Shown here: positions 6,182-11,394 of the stretch, one piece after another
How the letters are laid out: every line of letters starts with the position of its first letter
Position numbering within the stretch: position 1 is the stretch's first letter
Assembly (NCBI GenBank): GCA_036939975.1
Contig: JALLPB010001072.1
Span: forward strand, 1 to 11,394
Source of the DNA: Cyclostephanos tholiformis
Lineage: Eukaryota > Bacillariophyta > Thalassiosirophyceae > Thalassiosirales > Thalassiosiraceae
Direction: 5' to 3'
DNA: 11,394 nt
Translations under genes and position numbers: made by a program
Notes under the pieces: generated by a model
What the model was told of the DNA's origin: nothing
Database searches by the model: none
What the model saw: only the letters and a program-made list of their open reading frames with translations

Positions 6182-9100
6182 ATGGCATCAACAACCACCT
6201 CCGTCCCAACGTCGGAAATGTCCGAGCTCTCCCTCCAGAAGGGAAATAACGCGGCATCATCATCGGTGGCATCGGGTGCGCTTAAAGGCACTGCGAAGCG
6301 TGATGCCCTATGCGCGTCCGAGCTCGAGGTTCAGGCACTGTGGGATCGCGAGAAAGCGTTCGAATGTGACCCCGAGGACGGGACGAGGGAGAAGTTCATC
6401 GTGACATTTCCTTACCCCTACAGCAACGGCCACCTCCACCTTGGGCACGCTTTCAGCCTCACGAAGGCTGTATTCAGAGCTCAATTCGAGAGGAATCGGG
6501 GTAAGAATTCGCTCTTCCCATTCGCGTTCCACTGCACAGGGATGCCGATCCAGGCGGTGAGTATAATTAAATGAATGCAGCCGTTATTGCATCGTTCTTG
6601 GTTTTGGATGGTTTGGTTGGGGAGGCCGCAGACAGTGATGCTTGTTCGTCTTTATCTACTTGACTAGGATTGTGCTTGATTTTAATTGCGCATCATCGTA
6701 ACATTCTGGGGCTAATATGGGATCCATCCTCACTTTTCTCCAACTAGGCCGCGAACAAGCTCAGATCCGAAATTGAACTTTTCGGCACTCCCCCCCGTTT
6801 TCCGGAGGAGGATCCCTTGATACGCGAAAGGATGGAGGCAGATATCGCCGCCGCGGCCCAGGCGAAGGCTAACAAGGCGGCCTCCACGGGCGCGAAGGCC
6901 AAGGGGGGTAAGACAAAGCTCGTGCAAAAGACGGGAACGGGCATAGTGCGTCAGTGGAACATATTGAAAAAGATGGTTCCCGAGGAGGAAATACCGCTAT
7001 TTGCCGATCCGGTACACTGGCTGATGTACTTCCCCCCCATCGGCGTCGAGCACATGAAGCGGTTCGGGAGCGGCGTCGACTGGAGACGTGCGTTCATCAC
7101 CACATCCGTGAATGGGTACTACGACGCCTTCATACGATGGCAGTTCAATGTGCTCAGGGAGAAGGGGAAGGTGCTTTTCGGAAAGAGGAATAACGTTTAC
7201 TCGATAGTGGACGGGCAAGTATGTGCGGATCACGATCGCAGCGAGGGGGAGGGGGTTGGTCCGCAGGAGTACGTGCTGATCAAGCTAAGAGTGTTGACGC
7301 CCGATCACGGCCAGGACCGTCACGGCAAAATAGAGAAACTGCTCAAGCGCGTCGAGGACGAAGGGAAAAAGGGGGTGTTTCTGGTCCCCGCGACGCTTCG
7401 ACCCGAGACTATGTACGGCCAGACCAATTGCTTCGTGTTGCCCGACGGCGAGTACGGCGCGTATTATATCGATGCCACGGATGAGCTGTTTATCATGAGT
7501 GAGCGTGCCGCCCGCGGTCTCTCCTGCCAGGCCTACGATGCGGCCAACGACGTTTACTTCACGAAAGAGTTTGGAAAAATTGATAAGTGGGAGACCTTCT
7601 TGGGAGACGAGCTCCTCGGCCTGCCGCTGAAAGCTCCACACGCGACGTACGAAAAGGTGTACACACTCCCACTGTTGACAATTAGCATGGGCAAGGGAAC
7701 CGGCGTGGTGACATCCGTCCCGTCCGATGCGCCCGATGATTACGTGGCACTGAAAGCGCTGAGGGATAAGCCAGACTTTGCCGCCAAGTACGGGATCACA
7801 TCCGACATGGTCGATCCGTTTGAGGTGGTCCCGATAATATCCATTGAGGGATACGGAGACGCGTCAGCGGTGTTTGTGTGCGAGAAGCTGGGCATCACCA
7901 GCTTCAATGACAAGGCGAAGCTCGCGCAGGCGAAGGATGAGACTTACCTGAAGGGTTTTACCACGGGGATCATGACGATCGGGCCGTATTCCGGGAGGAA
8001 GGTCTCGGAGGCCAAGCCTCTTATCAAGGACGAGATGATCGCCGCTGGTCTGGCCCATCTATACTTTGAGCCGGAGTCGAAGGTCGTATCTCGCACTAAC
8101 GACGAATGCGTCGTCGCTTCGACGGATCAGTGGTACCTCGCTTACGGAGAGGAATCTTGGTGCTCCGCGGTGAAAAATCACGTTCTCGATGCCGAGTCAT
8201 TTAACGCATACGACGCGTCATCCCTAGAGAAGTATGAATCGACGCTAGACTGGCTAAAGGAATGGGCGTGCACGAGACAATTTGGATTGGGGACATTCTT
8301 GCCGTGGGATAAGCAGTGGGTGATAGAAAGCCTCTCCGACAGCACGATATACATGGCATACTATACGATCGCCAATTACTTGCAGGGGGAGGACAACCTG
8401 AATGGGGACGAGTCCAAGAGTCCCGAAAATATCAAGGTGATAGATCTCACCGATGAAGTTTTCAACTACATCTACCGTAAGGGCTATCCCCTGCCAGCTG
8501 GATCTGCAATACCAAGCGAGACCCTCAAGAGGATGAGAGACGAATTCCGATACTGGTACCCCATGGACTTGCGTGTTTCTGCTAAGGATCTTATACCAAA
8601 CCACCTCACGATGGCGCTCTACAACCACGCGGCCATATGGGACGACGAACCAGATTTATGGCCCAGAGGATACTACACGAATGGTCATGTCATGGTCGAC
8701 GCGGAAAAAATGAGCAAATCCAAGGGGAATTTCCTAATGATGCTTGAGACGGTCGAGAAGTACTCGGCTGATGCAACGAGATTCGCGTGCGCCGACGCGG
8801 GAGATACGTTAGACGATGCCAACTTCAGCCGTGAGACCGCAAACGCGGCGATCGTTTCGCTCTCAAACGAAGCGGCTTGGATCAAGGAGGTCTTGATAGA
8901 AACCGACAAGTCTGCACTTCGTTCGGGCGCTGAAATGAACTTCATGGATAAAGTGCTCGACAACGAAACGAACCGTCTCGTGAGGGCGACGGAGGACTGC
9001 TTCGAGAAAATGCTGTTCCGGGAGGGCCTGCAGAGGGGATGGTTCGAAATGATGATTGCCAAGAATCAATATAAAAGCTGGTGCCAGGACGGTGGCATCG

Positions 9101-9835
9101 CGATGCACGAGGGTGTCGTGAGGAAGTGGACGGAGAGTCTTATCATAACGATTTGCACCATCTGTCCGCATTGGTGAGTCACAACGTGGAGCTCACGTCG
9201 ACAGGTGTGCTTATCATATTTTTTACCAAATCCCATCGCATCCATTACTTACGTTTTCAAACAGGTCGGAAACTTTGTGGAAGGATCTTGGAAAGGAAGG
9301 TTTGGCAGTGAAAGCCCCATGGCCTACCGTAAGCGAAGAAGATAAGCTCCTAACGCGACAGGCCAAGTTCCTCCGAGATTCTCTGAAAAACTTTCGCACG
9401 TCGGTGGGGAAGGCGAAGAAAGGATGGAAGACGGCCACCATACTCGTGGCTGACGATTACCCAGAGTGGAAGGTCGACGCCCTTCGCTGGATGCAAAGCA
9501 CCTTCGACAAAATCACAGGTTCCTTCCCGGATACATTCATGAACGATTTGAAAGAATGGTCGACTGTCAATGTGACCGACAAGAAGAAGGTCAAGCTCAC
9601 CATGCAGTTCGTTTCCTTCATTAAAAGGGAGGTAGATGATGTTGGCGAGATGGGCATGGACATTAAGTGCCCCTTCGATCAGCTTGCTATATTCAGCGAG
9701 AGTCTCGCGTACATCAAATCACAACTTAATTTGGAGGAACTTGGCATCGGACGCGTGGATGACCCTGAACTGGACGTTCCAGATAATACGGCGCAGAATG
9801 TCACACCTGGAAAGCCCGTCCTGTGGATGCGCTAG
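6182..9835 (+). CDS. Cytosolic-type leucyl-tRNA synthetase, three exons
   Basis: Charges tRNA-Leu with leucine for cytosolic translation (class I synthetase, ATP-dependent). Exons 6182-6556, 6748-9173 and 9265-9835 give 1123 aa, close to the human enzyme. The ATG at 6182 sits in CCACCATGG, an ideal Kozak context. Order: Ser/Thr/Ala-rich extension (1-34); catalytic core with HLGH at 86-89 and GMPIQA at the exon 1 end; an Ala/Lys-rich linker (about 153-188); the CP1 editing domain with TLRPETMYGQTN (from 341) and TSVPSDAPDDY (447-457), which holds the conserved editing aspartate; DECVVASTDQWYL; LPWDKQWVIESLSDSTIYM; KMSKS at 779-783; anticodon-binding helices; and a eukaryote/archaea-type C-terminal domain ending TPGKPVLWMR. 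All catalytic motifs are intact. The eukaryotic linker and C-terminus exclude the bacterial-type organellar enzyme. Confidence 0.97.
6557..6747 (+). other. LeuRS intron 1
   Basis: A 191-nt phase-0 intron with donor GTGAGT and acceptor CAACTAG. It separates GMPIQA from AANKLRSEIELFG, which are adjacent in LeuRS proteins. Read-through would hit TGA at 6572-6574, soon after the HLGH motif. Confidence 0.93.
9174..9264 (+). other. LeuRS intron 2
   Basis: A 91-nt phase-2 intron with donor GTGAGT and acceptor AAACAG. Splicing joins TICPH-W to SETLWKDLG, matching the CPHLCEHIW region of eukaryotic LeuRS. Read-through would stop at TGA 9175-9177. Confidence 0.93.
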
Positions 9836-10047
9836 GTGATGTCGACCTATTAATCTGAATAACTTATAATTCTCTGTCGGACGGACCCTTTTAACCGAAT
9901 ACTATCTCCTTGTTGGTCAGGGTCGATGTAGAGGCCCCAATTCTACTACCTTTAAAATACTAATAACACCCCCAAAGTGACCCCCCCGTCAATTCTGACC
10001 CCACCATCATATTCCCCACACCCAAATTAGTATTACAGCATATTTAC
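9836..10047 (+). other. LeuRS 3' region, C-rich, non-coding
   Basis: Follows the LeuRS stop and should hold its 3' UTR. Contains AT-rich stretches (AATAACTTATAATTC) and then C-runs (CACCCCCAAAG, GACCCCCCC). No AATAAA signal is evident. No other gene seen. Confidence 0.5.
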
Positions 10048-10359
10048 ATGATGTGCGCACCATCCTTTTTCACCGAGCTACACACCGTCAAAGCTACAAC
10101 ATCGTATGTTTGTGGGGAACACCGTGACCCCAATTGCACGATGAGTAGTGTCCCCGTATCTCCCTCCCGGCGCTCTCCCCGCCCCCCCCCCCCACCTCCC
10201 CTTGAAGCCAACATCCATGCGGCGGATGCTGTGCCGTCGCCAGCGACGAATTCGTCCGGTGGGCTCAATGCTGATATCGACAACTTTGTCGACGCGTTTT
10301 TTTCGCACGTCGTCATCGACACGACGTCCAATAGTAGTCATTTAAATAGTAATAATTAA
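10048..10359 (+). CDS. Possible small proline-rich hypothetical protein
   Basis: A 103-residue frame beginning ATGATG and ending TAA in an AT-rich setting. I do not recognise it. It has a short N-terminal part with two cysteines, then a basic, proline-rich centre (SPSRRSPRPPPPPPLE, about residues 39-52, encoded partly by a C-run at 10182-10193), and a C-terminal part containing LNADIDNFVDAFFSHVV, a plausible amphipathic helix, followed by an Asn/Ser-rich end. Favouring reality: GC- and CpG-rich like the LeuRS exons, with AT-rich flanks starting right after the stop. Against: it is short, has no known domain, and an overlapping antisense frame of similar length exists at 10044-10331. It could also be one exon of a longer gene. 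Confidence 0.4.
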   Translation: MMCAPSFFTELHTVKATTSYVCGEHRDPNCTMSSVPVSPSRRSPRPPPPPPLEANIHAADAVPSPATNSSGGLNADIDNFVDAFFSHVVIDTTSNSSHLNSNN

Positions 10360-10550
10360 TTGTTTTTCTAGATTTAACGATGCAGACCCATCACATATTA
10401 TGTTAGTTGATTGTTGTATGCTTTATTGCTGGGAGCGGGGCCCCATAGTGGCCGTATGACATGACCGGCCGCCATGGTCGATTTCATCGATTGCATTTTA
10501 CCCAATTTTACCTAGCTTTTTTATCTAGATACACAGAACATAACTCCACC
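10360..10550. other. Non-coding stretch with a 13-codon ORF in Kozak context
   Basis: No gene supported. A 13-codon frame at 10474-10515 (MVDFIDCILPNFT) has a strong start context (GCCGCCATGG) but is too short to call. GC-rich palindromic bits such as GGGGCCCC (10438-10445) and CCGGCCG are present. Confidence 0.4.
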
Positions 10551-10721
10551 ATGCCCAAGTCCAACCACAAACCGACCACCTATCCCACCAAAAATCTCCG
10601 CCAATATTAGGCGGATGAGGACATCGCAAGTACCCATCCTCTGCGCACATATGGTGGGAAGACGTTTGTGCTGTATGATTGCAAATATTTACAGTCATGG
10701 GGTCGGCGGTTCATAGTTTAG
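10551..10721 (+). pseudogene. Short reading frame interrupted by one TAG
   Basis: An ATG in CCACCATGC context opens 19 codons (MPKSNHKPTTYPTKNLRQY), then TAG at 10608-10610, then 36 further open codons in the same frame (starting ADEDIASTHPLRTYGG) to TAG 10719-10721. I do not recognise the sequence. It could be a decayed gene or transposon ORF with one nonsense mutation, or chance. Confidence 0.25.
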
Positions 10722-11394
10722 TAGCAAACCACGAAAAAAATCTAACATTTTATGCAAACAAAATCAGTAGATGGGCTGTAACTCAGCGAATACCTGGGCG
10801 ATTAGGGTCCCCAGGGTACCAAATTGATCCCCACGGTATTCCAGACCTTCAGCATTCCTTTGTTTTCTCAATTGGGTCAATTTTGGGGCCTTTTACCTTG
10901 CTCTAAGGTATGGTGGTGTAAGGTCACTATGGTGACCAAGTTCGTTGACCAACAAGGAGATACAGTGCAATAAGACAAAATTAGTACAATACGGTGTGTT
11001 GGCTTTGGTGTGTACTGTAAATAGATCAGGGTAGATAGGTATGTACATTTGACCTTTTCTCATACTTTAGTATTAGGCAGCTGTGAGTACTTACATGAAC
11101 TGCATACATGCAAGCAATAAAATACGTAGGACTCCATATGTTTGGAAACAAAAAAATCCCTTTCTCGTACCTTTACTTGAATCGGAATTCCAAACATATG
11201 TATCAGAAGATATGTAGGACTCTTTAGAATTTCAAGAAAATGGCTTGCGGAGGAATTAGATCTCTTTGAATCCATAGCCCATGGAACTTTCCCGCTATTG
11301 TACTCATATTTGTTTGAGCTGCAAAAGCGAAGAGAAATGAGGCGGGGATTATATTCCGATAGACGAATAGAGCAATAGCAAAACTTCCCACCGC
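10722..11394. other. Non-coding terminal stretch
   Basis: No gene supported. Contains a GGTCAC/GTGACC inverted repeat with 4-nt centre at 10922-10937 and the inverted repeat listed separately. A frame at 10679-10906 has no ATG start and no recognisable content; the minus-strand frame 11060-11275 overlaps the hairpin and looks spurious. Confidence 0.5.
11123..11222. repeat. 13-bp inverted repeat flanked by a 12-bp direct repeat
   Basis: CATATGTTTGGAA (11135-11147) and TTCCAAACATATG (11188-11200) are perfect inverted copies around a 40-nt spacer. They are framed by a near-identical direct repeat, TACGTAGGACTC at 11123-11134 and TATGTAGGACTC at 11211-11222. The layout recalls a small non-autonomous element with terminal inverted repeats, but the direct repeat is long for a target-site duplication and does not abut the right arm. 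Confidence 0.6.

Noticed and set aside
6572..6574. TGA as a truncating mutation of LeuRS
   Set aside because: It lies inside a well-formed GTGAGT...CTAG intron, and the flanking exons join into continuous LeuRS sequence.
7285..7641. Long minus-strand ORFs within LeuRS (also 8254-8628 and 8685-9062)
   Set aside because: Shadows of a GC-rich coding exon; the + strand frame has all LeuRS motifs.
10044..10331. 95-codon minus-strand ORF with a poly-Gly run
   Set aside because: Mirror of the + strand frame 10048-10359; the Gly run is simply the antisense of the C-run, and neither the content nor the context favours this strand.
1..11394. tRNA, rRNA or other structured RNA genes
   Set aside because: No T-arm GGTTCGANTCC-type box with a matching acceptor stem and no rRNA-like segment were seen on either strand.

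Overview
The window looks like nuclear DNA of a unicellular eukaryote, most likely a diatom or a related stramenopile alga. The grounds are short GT-AG introns of 115, 191 and 91 nt, a eukaryotic-type cytosolic leucyl-tRNA synthetase, a divergent cyclin of the kind abundant in diatoms, and LTR-retrotransposon remnants whose gag, integrase and RNase H fragments resemble diatom element families as I remember them. No database search was possible, so the species is not named.

Layout. Positions 1-880 are an AT-rich array of imperfect palindromes, including a 166-bp tandem dimer. Positions 880-4400 are a graveyard of LTR retrotransposons, all on the + strand: a broken gag (about 880-2025), an integrase core with a GPY/F module (2310-2944), a shredded Ty1/copia-type RNase H terminus (about 3490-3968), and a candidate LTR built around a 143/149-bp tandem duplication (4103-4397). 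Reverse transcriptase is not recognisable. The gag and integrase remnants are strikingly poor in CpG, unlike the genes to the right.

Positions 4861-9835 hold two intact host genes transcribed divergently. A cyclin lies on the minus strand (two exons; CDS 5929-5772 joined to 5656-4861). A leucyl-tRNA synthetase lies on the plus strand (three exons; 6182-6556, 6748-9173, 9265-9835; 1123 aa). They share an intergenic region of about 250 bp that contains a perfect 7-bp inverted repeat. The two genes have no evident functional link beyond growth-related demand: one charges tRNA-Leu for translation, the other probably modulates a cyclin-dependent kinase.

Positions 9836-11394 are mostly non-coding. 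One possible small gene (10048-10359) encodes a proline-rich 103-residue protein; further along are a TAG-interrupted short reading frame and a few small inverted repeats. I found no defence, CRISPR, tRNA, rRNA or biosynthetic system. The points most worth a second look are the palindrome array, the CpG-depleted retroelement nest, and the in-frame 33-bp duplication inside the cyclin.
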